A DNA stretch of 36,548 bases from an uncultured Candidatus Melainabacteria bacterium (GCA_934693235.1 CAKUUY010000017.1:1-36548); one strand, 5' to 3'. Counted from the first letter of the stretch, positions 21,606-30,208 are shown. Program-made: numbers and translations. Notes: a model not told the origin generated them from the sequence alone.

Positions 21606-21773
21606 ATGAGTAATGTAGTTTTTGAAGGATTAAATGTGATTTACCCAGCAACCGAAGGCCTTGAAAAATATGAAACATACAATTTGGATGATCCGTTTAT
21701 TGTTTCTATTCTTAATAGTTTTGAAAATCAAGAATTGATGAATCAAGATTTTATTGAATTTTTTACAATTTAA
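21606..21773 (+). CDS. Small acidic protein, 55 aa, unknown function
   Basis: The ATG at 21606 is preceded by TAAGGAG at an 8-base gap, one of the best ribosome-binding sites in the window. A TTGACA with a poor -10 (TACATA, 16-base gap) lies about 45 bases upstream. The product starts MSNVVFEGLNVIYPATEGLE and ends NQDFIEFFTI; it is acidic and soluble. Its stop overlaps the convergent mutS stop by four bases. The family is not recognised. Confidence 0.6.
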   Translation: MSNVVFEGLNVIYPATEGLEKYETYNLDDPFIVSILNSFENQELMNQDFIEFFTI

Positions 21774-24346
21774 TTAAACAAATTCAACTGTGGAACATCC
21801 ACTGTTGGGGTGTCAACGGATTTTTTACGTGTTGCAAGGTTGTTTGAGTAGTCTTTTTGCATTCTTGTCATCAATTCTTGCGAACGACGAATTACAACGG
21901 ATGGAAGTCCAGCCATTTTTGCAACTTGGATCCCATAGCTTTTGCTTGCGCCACCTTGAACTATTTTTCTCAAGAATTCGATTTCTCCGTTTTCTTCTGT
22001 TATTGTAATTCTATAATTTTTGATTTGTGGGTAAGTTTTTGTCATTACGTTTAATTCGTGGTAATGCGTTGCAAAAATACATCTTGCTTTGATTTTTGTT
22101 GCGATATATTCAGCAACAGACCAAGCGATTGCAACACCATCATATGTGCTTGTACCACGTCCGATTTCGTCCAACAAAATAAAGCTTCTATCCGTCGCAG
22201 AATTCAAAATGCACGCTGTTTCAATCATTTCAACCATAAATGTTGATTGCCCGAGTGTTAGATCGTCTGATGCTCCGACACGTGTAAAAATTTTATCAAT
22301 AACTCCGATTTTTGCGAAATCAGCCGGAACCCAAAATCCGATTTGTGCTAAAATTGCAATCAAAGCATTTTGGCGCATATACGTAGATTTACCGGCCATG
22401 TTTGGACCAGTTAAAATCATAAATTGAGTTGCATCAATTGAATTACACTTCAATTCCAAGTCATTTGGTACATATTCTCCGAGTGGTAAAATCTTTTCTA
22501 ACACAGGGTGACGTCCGTTTTTTACTATGAAATTGTCGGACTCATCAATAATCGGTTTGCAGAAATTGTTTTCAGAAGCAACATCGGCAAGAGCTGTAAA
22601 AACATCACATTTTGCAATACACTCTGCGATTTCTCTGATTTTTGAAACAAATTCTTTTGAATATTCTCTGAAATCACAGAAAAGTTTATATTCTAATTCC
22701 GTTGATTTGAATTTTGCAGAAAGCACGTCATCTTCGTGTTTTTTTAATTCTTCTGTAATAAATCTTTCGCCACTTGTTAGAGTTTGTTTTCTAATATAAC
22801 CGTCTGGAATTTGGTTTAGGTATGAATTTGAAATTTCAATAAAGTATCCAAAAACTTTATTATATCCGATTTTTAGAGTCTTAATTCCAGTTCTTTCTTT
22901 TTCACGTTCTTCAAAGTCTTTTAGCCAATTCTCGCCACCGGTCAAAAGTTCTCTGAAATAATCAAGTTCTCCGGATACTCCATCTTTTAGAATTCCACCC
23001 TCTTTTATTAAAACAGGTGCATTTTCAGCAATTGTTCTGTCTATTAATGCGGTGTATTCTGCGATTTCATCTCTATATTGGTTAATTTCAGCCAAAGGGT
23101 TGTGTTCAAGAATATTTGTAGCATCCAGCAAATCCGGCAACATCATAAGTGATGTTTTCAAACTCAAAAAGTCTTTAGGGTTGGCGGAACTGTTAGACAT
23201 TCTTGTTGCTAAGCGTTGAATATCATAGATTTTTTCAAGTAAATTTCCGATATTAAGTCTATCATCAGTTTTTTCAACGAGTTCTGAAACAAAATTTTGA
23301 CGAGTTATTATATCTTCAACTCTTTTTAATGGTTGACAAACCCAGTTTTTAAGTAACCTTGCGCCCATATTGGTTTTGGTTTTATCAATAGCCCAAAGAA
23401 GAGAGCCGAATTTGTTTTTGTCTCTTAGAGTTTCGGTTAATTCTAAATTTTTTCTTGTGCCTCCATCTAAAATCATGTATTCAGAAAGTTCATACGGCTC
23501 AATTCTGTCAAATTTTGGGACGTTTTCTTTCATATTTTCCCAAATGTAAGCAAGTAGTGCTCCTGCGGCTCTGAAACCTATTTGATATCTATTGTACCCG
23601 AATGATTCTAGGCTATTTGCTTGAAAAACGGCTTTCAAGTTGTTTTCTGCAAAATTGGCATCAAAAACGGATGCCGGAATTTTGGAACAATTGTAAATTT
23701 TAGTAATTTCTTCCGGTAAATCAATTTTTTCGTCCGGAACAATTTGAAATGGCATAATTTTTTGTTTGACGGATGGCCCAACGACTTCAGCCGGTGCAAT
23801 TCTTGTAAGTTCTGCTAAAATTAATTCAAATGGAGCCTGAGTAACCTTGAATTCGCCCGTTGAAATATCAGCGTAAGAAAATCCCCAAGTGCCACTTTTT
23901 TCTTCCTTAAAAAGTGCACATATGTAGTTGTTAGAGTTTTGTTGTAAAAAATCACTTTCCGTAAGAGTTCCCGAAGTAATAATTCGTGTAACTCCACGTT
24001 TTACAAGTCCTTTTGCAAATTTAGGATCTTCCAATTGATCACAGATAATAACCTTATAATTTTTTTGAACAAGTTTTTCTATGTATGGATTTACTGCTTT
24101 CGCCGGAATTCCAGCAAGAGGAATGCGACCAAATTTTCCTTGTTCACGTCCTGTGAGCGTCAATTCTAATTCCTTAGACATAATAACAGCATCTTCAAAG
24201 AAAGTTTCATAAAAATCTCCCAATCTGTAAAGTAAGATTTTATCAGGGTTTTGATGTTTGATTTTTAAATATTCCTGCATTGCAGGTGTAAGATCTTCGA
24301 CTTTAATGTCCGCTGTGTTTATAAGATTGATTTCTGCTTTTTTCAT
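21770..24346 (-). CDS. mutS: DNA mismatch repair protein MutS
   Basis: MutS recognises mismatches. The N-terminal domain has the mismatch-wedging Phe-x-Glu in YRLGDFYETFFEDA (about residues 39-53). Connector, lever and clamp follow. The ATPase has Walker A TGPNMAGKSTYMRQ near residue 645 and Walker B FILLDEIGRGTSTYDG near 721. GASDDLTLGQSTFMVEM is the family signature, and ATHYHELN lies downstream. The protein is 858 aa, normal length, with a short beta-clamp-like tail (DVPQLNLFN). No Shine-Dalgarno sequence is present; TATTAT ends seven bases before the ATG, with TTGAAA 17 bases further up. No mutL is seen in this window. Confidence 0.97.
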   Translation of the reverse strand: MKKAEINLINTADIKVEDLTPAMQEYLKIKHQNPDKILLYRLGDFYETFFEDAVIMSKELELTLTGREQGKFGRIPLAGIPAKAVNPYIEKLVQKNYKVIICDQLEDPKFAKGLVKRGVTRIITSGTLTESDFLQQNSNNYICALFKEEKSGTWGFSYADISTGEFKVTQAPFELILAELTRIAPAEVVGPSVKQKIMPFQIVPDEKIDLPEEITKIYNCSKIPASVFDANFAENNLKAVFQANSLESFGYNRYQIGFRAAGALLAYIWENMKENVPKFDRIEPYELSEYMILDGGTRKNLELTETLRDKNKFGSLLWAIDKTKTNMGARLLKNWVCQPLKRVEDIITRQNFVSELVEKTDDRLNIGNLLEKIYDIQRLATRMSNSSANPKDFLSLKTSLMMLPDLLDATNILEHNPLAEINQYRDEIAEYTALIDRTIAENAPVLIKEGGILKDGVSGELDYFRELLTGGENWLKDFEEREKERTGIKTLKIGYNKVFGYFIEISNSYLNQIPDGYIRKQTLTSGERFITEELKKHEDDVLSAKFKSTELEYKLFCDFREYSKEFVSKIREIAECIAKCDVFTALADVASENNFCKPIIDESDNFIVKNGRHPVLEKILPLGEYVPNDLELKCNSIDATQFMILTGPNMAGKSTYMRQNALIAILAQIGFWVPADFAKIGVIDKIFTRVGASDDLTLGQSTFMVEMIETACILNSATDRSFILLDEIGRGTSTYDGVAIAWSVAEYIATKIKARCIFATHYHELNVMTKTYPQIKNYRITITEENGEIEFLRKIVQGGASKSYGIQVAKMAGLPSVVIRRSQELMTRMQKDYSNNLATRKKSVDTPTVDVPQLNLFN

Positions 24347-24382
24347 AGTTATAATAATAATATAATATTATAAGGATTTCAA
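24327..24382. promoter_or_regulatory. Overlapping divergent promoters between mutS and the anchored protein
   Basis: Plus strand: TTGATT (24327-24332), 17 bases, TATAAT (24350-24355). Minus strand for mutS: TTGAAA (24382-24377), 17 bases, TATTAT (24359-24354). The -10 elements overlap, so the two promoters probably compete. Confidence 0.5.
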
Positions 24383-24383
24383 C

Positions 24384-24983
24384 ATGGGATGTTTAAAGAA
24401 TTTTTTGAGAGCTATAGTTATAACCCTTGCAGTTGTAGGCTTTATGGCAATTGGCGGTAAAGATTTAATTTGTGGATATATAAACAATTATTTCAATCCG
24501 ACGAAAGATGAAATGTTGGAAAGAGCTAAAAAAGTCGGAGATTTTTCACATATCAATGACGAATTTGAGCTAGAAAAAGCAGCCGGGATTTTAGGATATA
24601 ACGCAGTTGTCGCTGAACACAAGGCAAGTGGTCAAAAAATGTTTGTTGTAGATTCAGGCGATAAGCAAATTTTAACAGAAGAAGATTTGAAGTCTGATAA
24701 TGTTGAAGAAAAACTTTATAAAGCTGTTAGTAAAATAAAATATCAGGCTATTTCTGTAGATGATCTGAAAGTTACTAAAAAGGGAACAATGCACTCATAT
24801 GGTAAAGAAGTTCCTTATGTAAAATTTGAAGCAAGAGTGAAAAAACTTCCAATTGGAGATGTTGGAGGAATTGTTTCTGTTGCGGAAACAAAAGATGGAA
24901 AATCAAGACTATTGATTTCTGCAAACGAAAAAAATAAATATTCACAACTTATTTCAGATGAATTTTTTAAAAAAGTCAAATAA
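24384..24983 (+). CDS. Membrane-anchored protein of unknown function
   Basis: The product is 199 residues. One N-terminal hydrophobic segment (FLRAIVITLAVVGFMAIGG) is followed by a soluble, charged domain, probably outside the membrane. The domain contains ELEKAAGILGYNAVVAEHKASGQ and a C-terminal block IGDVGGIVSVAETKDGKSRLLISANEKNK. AAGGA lies about six bases before the ATG. I do not recognise the family. It is divergent from mutS with only 37 bases between them and followed by the tRNA gene 23 bases on. Confidence 0.75.
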   Translation: MGCLKNFLRAIVITLAVVGFMAIGGKDLICGYINNYFNPTKDEMLERAKKVGDFSHINDEFELEKAAGILGYNAVVAEHKASGQKMFVVDSGDKQILTEEDLKSDNVEEKLYKAVSKIKYQAISVDDLKVTKKGTMHSYGKEVPYVKFEARVKKLPIGDVGGIVSVAETKDGKSRLLISANEKNKYSQLISDEFFKKVK

Positions 24984-25006
24984 TTGAAAAAAGAATATAA
25001 ATTTAC

Positions 25007-25088
25007 GTCCGAGTGGCGAAATTGGTAGACGCGCACGATTCAGGTTCGTGTAGAGAGATCTTTGTGGGTTCAAGTCCCATCTCGGATA
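25007..25088 (+). tRNA. tRNA-Leu (anticodon CAG)
   Basis: The acceptor stem GTCCGAG pairs with CTCGGAT (first pair G-U). The D-arm region contains GAAATTGGTAGAC. The anticodon stem is CACGA/TCGTG with loop TTCAGGT, giving anticodon CAG. A long variable arm of class II type (TAGAGAGATCTTT) and T-arm GTGGG TTCAAGT CCCAT follow. Class II form plus CAG identifies leucine. CCA is not encoded. A T-rich stretch follows directly. Confidence 0.95.
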
Positions 25089-25132
25089 TTTTTTATTTCA
25101 TATTGTATTATGTTTATAACAAGAATAAGTAC

Positions 25133-25161
25133 TTGAAAAGCATGGAAATATCTGTTATAAT
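25133..25161 (+). promoter_or_regulatory. Promoter of the 69-aa gene (leaderless candidate)
   Basis: TTGAAA (25133-25138), 17 bases, TATAAT (25156-25161), then exactly six bases to the ATG at 25168. Confidence 0.65.
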
Positions 25162-25167
25162 GAATAT

Positions 25168-25377
25168 ATGAGTGATTATAAAAAACTGATAAAAACAGTT
25201 GATAAAGAAGTTATTTCTTTGAAAGAACTTCAAGCAATTATGGCGGATGATCTTGTTGCAGAGGTAAAAGAGGTCAAAAGAGACGACAGGCACAAAAATT
25301 ATCCACGCTATGATGTCAGACTTACTAATGGTGAAAGCTATTTTGTTTATGTAAAAAAATCGTTATTTGGTTTTTAG
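25168..25377 (+). CDS. Small protein of unknown function, 69 aa
   Basis: The protein is soluble and charged, starting MSDYKKLIKTVDKEVISLKE. A likely helix lies in the first half, and a beta-rich end (YDVRLTNGESYFVYVKK) follows. There is no ribosome-binding site, but a near-consensus promoter ends six bases before the ATG. It converges with ricT, with an 8-base gap. The family is not recognised. Confidence 0.65.
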   Translation: MSDYKKLIKTVDKEVISLKELQAIMADDLVAEVKEVKRDDRHKNYPRYDVRLTNGESYFVYVKKSLFGF

Positions 25378-25385
25378 TTAAAAGT

Positions 25386-26309
25386 TTATACGTTACCTGT
25401 TGAACTATTTCTGTCATCTTCTAATTGCTTGATGTCGATATTGTTGTCGTCTGTATATGTGTTTATTACAGGGACGTCAATTTCAACGTTAACGTCTGCA
25501 TCAACCATTTCAATATCGTTTTTAGAGAATTCTTTTGTTTTTCCGTCTTCCATTTTAACAGCAACTTTGCCACTCATAAATTGCAGATAGCAAACTTTAC
25601 CGAGTCCGTCCGGAGTCATTACAGAAGAGCCTACAGGAGGCATACCTTTTGCAGCATCTATGTAGTTTGAGTACTCGTAAGTAAGGCAGCAAAGAAGTCT
25701 TCCACATGTACCGGAAATTTTCCCTGGAGCAATTGGCATTCCTTGGTCTTTAGCAAGTTTTACGTTGATTGTTGCAAATTTTCTCAAGAAACTTGAACAA
25801 CAGAAAGGTCTTCCGCAAACTCCTGCACCTTCCAAAATAGAGGTTTCGTCTCTTACTCCAATATGTCTTAAATCAATTCTTACACGTGTAAAAACTTGAG
25901 TTAAGTCTTTTAATAATGCCCTGAAATCAACTCTTTCCGGAGCTGTGTAGTAGAATGTTATCTTTCTTCTATCAAACGTAATTCTGCATTGAACTAAGTT
26001 CATGTTTAACTTATGCTGTTTTACGAGGTTTTGACATTTGAAAAAAGATTGTACTTCTTCTTTTTTTATGTCTTCCAAAGTCTGTAAATCTCGCTGAGAA
26101 AGAGTTCTGATGACATGAAAAACTTCGGGTTTGTTTTTGGAATGTTCCCAGATTTTTTCAATTTGAGAATTTATAATAAAAGCTTTTAAAGCTTCTTCTC
26201 CCTTTTCAGTTCTCACAAGTACCATTTGACCGTCTTCAATGTGTATAGTGTCAGGAACATTGAGTGGGTAAAATGTGTTTTTGAGGTATTTTACAGCGTA
26301 CTTAAACAT
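25386..26309 (-). CDS. ricT: PSP1 / RicT (YaaT) family protein
   Basis: RicT (YaaT) in Bacillus is part of the Y-complex that stimulates RNase Y-dependent mRNA processing and is linked to sporulation and biofilm control. The PSP1 domain covers about residues 20-210. The signature Cys groups are GVCGRPFCCSSFLRKF and GTCGRLLCCLTYEY, which bind an Fe-S cluster in the Bacillus complex. An acidic, low-complexity tail follows (about 270-307). Length (307 aa) is typical. Its start overlaps the end of gpsA by eight bases. The partner genes ricA/ricF are not in the window. Confidence 0.92.
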   Translation of the reverse strand: MFKYAVKYLKNTFYPLNVPDTIHIEDGQMVLVRTEKGEEALKAFIINSQIEKIWEHSKNKPEVFHVIRTLSQRDLQTLEDIKKEEVQSFFKCQNLVKQHKLNMNLVQCRITFDRRKITFYYTAPERVDFRALLKDLTQVFTRVRIDLRHIGVRDETSILEGAGVCGRPFCCSSFLRKFATINVKLAKDQGMPIAPGKISGTCGRLLCCLTYEYSNYIDAAKGMPPVGSSVMTPDGLGKVCYLQFMSGKVAVKMEDGKTKEFSKNDIEMVDADVNVEIDVPVINTYTDDNNIDIKQLEDDRNSSTGNV

Positions 26310-27303
26310 ATCTTTCTTCTTCTTTTAACTTTCTATTCATTAGTTTTTCTAGTAATGCTTGTGGTGTAATGTCTGTATAAACAGCTTCGTAAATAGCGTT
26401 TGAAACAGGTACTTCAATATTTAATTTCTTAGCCAGTTCGCAAATTGCTTTTGAAGTTTTTACCCCTTCAGCCACAGAGCCGAGTTCTGCTAAAATATCG
26501 TTGATTTTTTTCCCTTTGGCAAGCATTGAACCTACTGTATAGTTTCTTGACATCGGGCTTGAACAAGTTGCGATTAAGTCTCCCATTCCCGATAAACCGT
26601 ATAATGTTGACGGGTTTGCACCCAAATTAATGCTTACACGAACTATTTCTGCCATCCCTCGAGTTAAAAGAGTACCAGCACAATTATCTCCTAATCCCAT
26701 AGTGTGAGCAAATCCTGATGCAATTGCAATTACGTTTTTTAACGAGCCGCCAAGTTCAACGCCGATTACATCGTTGTTTGTATAAAGTCTGAATTTTGAT
26801 GGCACGTTCATCGCTTTTTGTACAAATTCTGCAATTTTTATATCTTCACAAGCTACGGACGCTGCTGTTGGTAATCCTGCTAAAACTTCTTTAGCCAAAG
26901 TCGGGCCTGAAAGAATAGCAAGTTTTTGTTCAGGTAAAACCTCTTTTATAACTTCAGACATTCTCATTAATGATGGAACTTCAATCCCTTTTGAAGCATT
27001 TACTAAGACTTGTTCAGGTTTAATTCCTGCTTCTTTTAATTTTTCGCAAACATCTCGTGTTCCTGAAGTTGCAATAACTGACAAAATAATGTCCGCGCCC
27101 GAAATTGCTTCTTTTAAATTAGAAGAAATTTCTACTTTTTTATCTAATTGAACCTCTAAAGGTTTCGATGTGTGTTTGTTTATTCTTAAATCGTCTGAAA
27201 TGTCTTGTTCTCTACCCCAGACAGTTATTTCTTCAAAATTGTTAGTTAATAGCCAAGCTAAAGTTAATCCCCAACATCCCGCTCCAAGTACTGTTAATTT
27301 CAT
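26302..27303 (-). CDS. gpsA: Glycerol-3-phosphate dehydrogenase [NAD(P)+]
   Basis: GpsA makes sn-glycerol-3-phosphate from dihydroxyacetone phosphate for phospholipid synthesis. The N-terminal Rossmann motif is LGAGCWGLTLAWLL, where the usual third-position Ser/Ala region is changed but the glycines are kept. Other motifs are SKGIE, LSGPTLAKEV and the substrate-lysine region GVELGGSLKNVIAIASGF. YGLSGMGDLIATCSSPMSRN (residues about 235-254) is the family signature. The protein is 333 aa. GGAGA lies before the ATG. It is the third gene of the ribH-murQ-gpsA-ricT run. Confidence 0.96.
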   Translation of the reverse strand: MKLTVLGAGCWGLTLAWLLTNNFEEITVWGREQDISDDLRINKHTSKPLEVQLDKKVEISSNLKEAISGADIILSVIATSGTRDVCEKLKEAGIKPEQVLVNASKGIEVPSLMRMSEVIKEVLPEQKLAILSGPTLAKEVLAGLPTAASVACEDIKIAEFVQKAMNVPSKFRLYTNNDVIGVELGGSLKNVIAIASGFAHTMGLGDNCAGTLLTRGMAEIVRVSINLGANPSTLYGLSGMGDLIATCSSPMSRNYTVGSMLAKGKKINDILAELGSVAEGVKTSKAICELAKKLNIEVPVSNAIYEAVYTDITPQALLEKLMNRKLKEEERYV

Positions 27304-27313
27304 ATTCTCTCCT

Positions 27314-28207
27314 TTATACTGTCTGATATGTTTTTAATAATTTGCGAAGAACTCCGCCATGTTTTTTTAATTCTAATCTTGCTTTTTCAGGCTCAATTTT
27401 CATTAAAATTGAAACGATTGCTGTTTTGATTTCCCAGTTACTTCTCAAAAGTGTAGCAAGTGCGTTGCTGTGTGGAGTGTTTGCAATTTCAGCAACAATT
27501 CGGATTGCTCTATCTTTGAGTTTTTCGTTTGTTGCTTTTAAGTCTATCATAAAATTTTCGTAAGTTTTACCGATTTTTATCATAGAACCTGTTGTTAACA
27601 TATTTAAAATCATTTTTGTGGCAGTTCCGGCTTTTAGTCTTGAAGATCCTGCGATAACTTCCGGACCGACCTCTGCACAAATTACAAGTCCTGCATCTTC
27701 TGCAATTTTTCCTTTTGAGTTGCAAGTAATCCCAATTGTTTTGCAATTTACATCTTCTGCTTTTTGCAAAACACCTAAAAGATATTTTGGATTTCCGCTA
27801 GCTGAAATAACAACAGCAACGTCGTTTTCTGTCAAAACTTTTGCATCGTTATACCCAAGCTCAAAATTATCTTCTGCACCTTCTACAGCTGTACGGAAAG
27901 CACTGTCGCCGCCAGCAATTATACCTTGAACCATGTCAGGGGAAACACTAAATGTTGGAGGGCATTCGGAGGCATCTAAAATTCCAAGCCTACCTGATGT
28001 ACCGGCCCCAAAGTAGAACAATTTTCCACCTTTTAAAAATTGTTTTGCAATTGTATCTATGGCCTCCGCGATATGTTCGGTTTCTTCTTCAACAGCAAGG
28101 GCAACTAGTTTGTCCTCTTCATTCATTTTCCTAACCATTTCAACAGTAGAAAGAATGTCAATGTCTTTTGTGTTTTCGTTTCTGTATTCGGTAATTACTT
28201 CACTCAT
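27314..28207 (-). CDS. murQ: N-acetylmuramic acid 6-phosphate etherase
   Basis: MurQ cleaves the lactyl ether of MurNAc-6-phosphate during cell-wall sugar recycling. The SIS domain shows FGAGTSGRLGILDASECPPTF (about 67-87), VVISASGNPKYLLG and the C-terminal SNALATLLRSNWEIKTAI, all characteristic. The product is 297 aa from ATG 28207, which has TGGAG six bases upstream and gives the usual MSEVITEYRNENT start; a GTG at 28219 is less likely. Other recycling genes (anmK, PTS MurP) are absent here. Confidence 0.95.
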   Translation of the reverse strand: MSEVITEYRNENTKDIDILSTVEMVRKMNEEDKLVALAVEEETEHIAEAIDTIAKQFLKGGKLFYFGAGTSGRLGILDASECPPTFSVSPDMVQGIIAGGDSAFRTAVEGAEDNFELGYNDAKVLTENDVAVVISASGNPKYLLGVLQKAEDVNCKTIGITCNSKGKIAEDAGLVICAEVGPEVIAGSSRLKAGTATKMILNMLTTGSMIKIGKTYENFMIDLKATNEKLKDRAIRIVAEIANTPHSNALATLLRSNWEIKTAIVSILMKIEPEKARLELKKHGGVLRKLLKTYQTV

Positions 28208-28247
28208 ATCATACTCCACAAGGAATTAATCCTTTACTCATAAAATA

Positions 28248-28709
28248 CTACACTAATTTTAACAAATTTGCCATTTCAATAGCAGCTTTAGCAGCATCAG
28301 ATCCTTTGTTTCCGGCTTTTGTTCCTGCTCTTTCAATAGCTTGTTCAATATTGTCTGTAGTAAGAACCCCAAAGATTACAGGAATTTCTGTTTGTAAGCT
28401 TACTTGAGCAATGCCTTTTGAAACTTCTGCGCAAACATAATCGTAATGTGAAGTCGAACCTTTAATTACTGCGCCAAGTGTAATAACTGCATTATATTTA
28501 CCGGTTTTGGCGAATTTTAAGGCAGCAATTGGAATTTCGAAAGCTCCAGGAACTCTGACGATATCGATATTTTCTTCAGCAACACCATGGCGCTTGAGTT
28601 CATCTATAGCTCCTGACAAAAGTTTTGAGCCAATAAAATCATTAAAACGAGATAAAATTATACAAAATTTTTCATTCCCTGCAACTAATTGCCCTTCAAA
28701 AGTTTTCAT
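28248..28709 (-). CDS. ribH: 6,7-dimethyl-8-ribityllumazine synthase
   Basis: RibH carries out the penultimate step of riboflavin synthesis, forming icosahedral or pentameric shells. The protein is 153 residues, with FNDFIGSKLLSGAIDEL, VPGAFEIPIAALKFAKTGKYNAVITLGAVIKGSTSHYDYV and GVLTTDNIEQAIERAGTKAGNKG, all family signatures. The catalytic His lies in SHYDYV. AAAGGAG is eight bases upstream of the ATG. No FMN riboswitch was recognised upstream, and no other rib genes are in the window. Confidence 0.96.
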   Translation of the reverse strand: MKTFEGQLVAGNEKFCIILSRFNDFIGSKLLSGAIDELKRHGVAEENIDIVRVPGAFEIPIAALKFAKTGKYNAVITLGAVIKGSTSHYDYVCAEVSKGIAQVSLQTEIPVIFGVLTTDNIEQAIERAGTKAGNKGSDAAKAAIEMANLLKLV

Positions 28710-28785
28710 TATTACTCTCCTTTGAGCACATTATACGATATACAGGTGTTTTTTACAACTGTACGTAAAGATATATCACAGGAAT

Positions 28786-29490
28786 TTATCTGATAATTAA
28801 TGGTGCAAAGATTTTATAAAATATATAAATTGCTGCAATTACCAACAAACTACCGCTGATTTTTAAAAGCCAGTCAGAAAATTTGTAAAATCCTTTCCAA
28901 TTTTTTAGATGGGAAGTTAAAAAGCCGGCAAAAATCAAGATTAATCCTTGTCCTAGTGAAAATAGGAATAACATAATTATTGCATGCCAAATGCTTGCAG
29001 AAAGAGAAGCAAAAGCCATAATTCCTGCTAAAATGGGAGTAGAACAAGGAGTTCCGGCAAGAGCAAATACTCCACCCAATAAAATTGGGTACAGATAAAT
29101 ATTTGTTCCGTCGTTTCTTGGCATTTCTTTAATCATTACTGGAAGTTCAAAATCTAATATTCCCATTAGTTTCAAGCCCATAACCATAATTATACCTGCC
29201 AAAAATATTCCAAAATATCCTCCGGCAAATGATATGAAAACTTTTCCTGTAATCGCGCAAATTATACCAATTATTGAAAATACGATTGCAGTCCCAAATA
29301 CAAAGAATAATAATTGTACAAACGTTTTAATAGGTTTTTCTTTTGAATATCCGCCGATATAGCCGATTATAATCGGAAGCATTGCAAGTGAACAAGGTGA
29401 AATCGAAGCAACCAAGCCTCCTAAAAAAGAAAGTGCAAACAGTAATGGTAAACTTCCGTTTTGGGTGAAAAGATTAATATAGTTTTCCAT
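28786..29490 (-). CDS. ccdA: CcdA-type transmembrane thiol-disulfide reductant transporter
   Basis: CcdA/DsbD-beta proteins carry reducing equivalents from cytoplasmic thioredoxin to extracytoplasmic thioredoxin-like proteins. The product is 234 residues with six hydrophobic helices. The redox cysteines are in SISPCSLAMLPI (helix 1) and GTPCSTPILAG (helix 4), an arrangement typical of CcdA. It is preceded by a membrane-anchored thioredoxin-like gene; the two overlap at TAATG (one base). Together they look like a two-part reductant export system. Confidence 0.92.
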   Translation of the reverse strand: MENYINLFTQNGSLPLLFALSFLGGLVASISPCSLAMLPIIIGYIGGYSKEKPIKTFVQLLFFVFGTAIVFSIIGIICAITGKVFISFAGGYFGIFLAGIIMVMGLKLMGILDFELPVMIKEMPRNDGTNIYLYPILLGGVFALAGTPCSTPILAGIMAFASLSASIWHAIIMLFLFSLGQGLILIFAGFLTSHLKNWKGFYKFSDWLLKISGSLLVIAAIYIFYKIFAPLIIR

Positions 29491-29876
29491 TATTTAAGCT
29501 CCTGTAAATATCTATCCATTTGTTCTTTAGGAATAGCTCCCTCAATTCGTCTGACTTGGTGCCCGTCAGAATTTAGCAAAATGATTGTAGGAACTAAAGT
29601 TACATTATACTTTTTAATTTGTTCGTCGCTAAAAGAATTTCTGTCCTGAACTTGAATTTCAGTCAAAATAATTTGACCATTGTATTTAGGAAAAATTTCT
29701 TTAAAAATTTTGTTCATAGTTTGACAATCCAAGCACATTGCAGATGTGAATTTTACAACTTGAGGTTTGCCAGACTCTGTTGTTTTGGCTGTTGACGAAT
29801 TAGACATCGTTAAAGCCATATATAACATAATTGGAATTGCAAAGATTAAAGATATAATAATTAAATTTTTTTTCAT
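29490..29876 (-). CDS. Membrane-anchored thioredoxin-like protein
   Basis: The product is 128 residues. The signal anchor (LIIISLIFAIPIMLYMAL, about 5-22) would place the domain outside the cytoplasmic membrane. The thioredoxin domain has the active site CLDC (in SAMCLDCQTMNK, about residues 48-51) and the cis-Pro region VTLVPTIILLNSDG. It is coupled to ccdA by a one-base overlap and is the likely recipient of electrons from CcdA. The downstream client is unknown (cytochrome c maturation or general disulfide reduction). A cytoplasmic thioredoxin is less likely because of the N-terminal helix. Confidence 0.88.
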   Translation of the reverse strand: MKKNLIIISLIFAIPIMLYMALTMSNSSTAKTTESGKPQVVKFTSAMCLDCQTMNKIFKEIFPKYNGQIILTEIQVQDRNSFSDEQIKKYNVTLVPTIILLNSDGHQVRRIEGAIPKEQMDRYLQELK

Positions 29877-30043
29877 GAAAAAACTCCTTTCTATTTGATT
29901 TTAGCATAAAATAAAAAGGAATTTATTCTAACCCCAAGTTGGTGATATTAAAGTATAGGATGTACAAATGAATAGAAATAAGCATTTATTGTATTAATGC
30001 AATTTTCTGTACTAATGTTAAGCTAAATAGTTTTTATGAGGGA

Positions 30044-30208
30044 CTAAACATCTTCAGGTATAAAAATGTCTACCTTAGATAACAATTCTCTTGTATGTTC
30101 GTAGCAACAGGAATTGTGACAAATTTCTTGATATTCCCTAACTATACTCAAAACATCATCTACAGACATTTTTATAATTCGTCTTTCACCATCTATAATT
30201 CTAGCCAT
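30044..30208 (-). CDS. Small Cys-containing protein, 54 aa, unknown function
   Basis: The ATG at 30208 is preceded by AAAGGAAT about 10 bases upstream. The product starts MARIIDGERRIIKMSVDDVL, has a CHNSCC cluster in its middle, and ends LLSKVDIFIPEDV. Codon use matches neighbouring genes. It is soluble, and I do not recognise the family. It lies in the otherwise gene-free stretch between rpoC2 and the thioredoxin-like gene. The remaining 29877-30043 and 30209-30317 hold no other gene that I can support. Confidence 0.6.
   Translation of the reverse strand: MARIIDGERRIIKMSVDDVLSIVREYQEICHNSCCYEHTRELLSKVDIFIPEDV

Noticed and set aside
21770..24346. Possible mutS-mutL repair operon or phage-linked repair island
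   Set aside because: No mutL or phage genes are adjacent; mutS has ordinary composition and full domain structure.
28710..28785. FMN riboswitch upstream of ribH
   Set aside because: The 76-base gap is too short and lacks the conserved RFN-element pairing; only a normal ribosome-binding site is visible.
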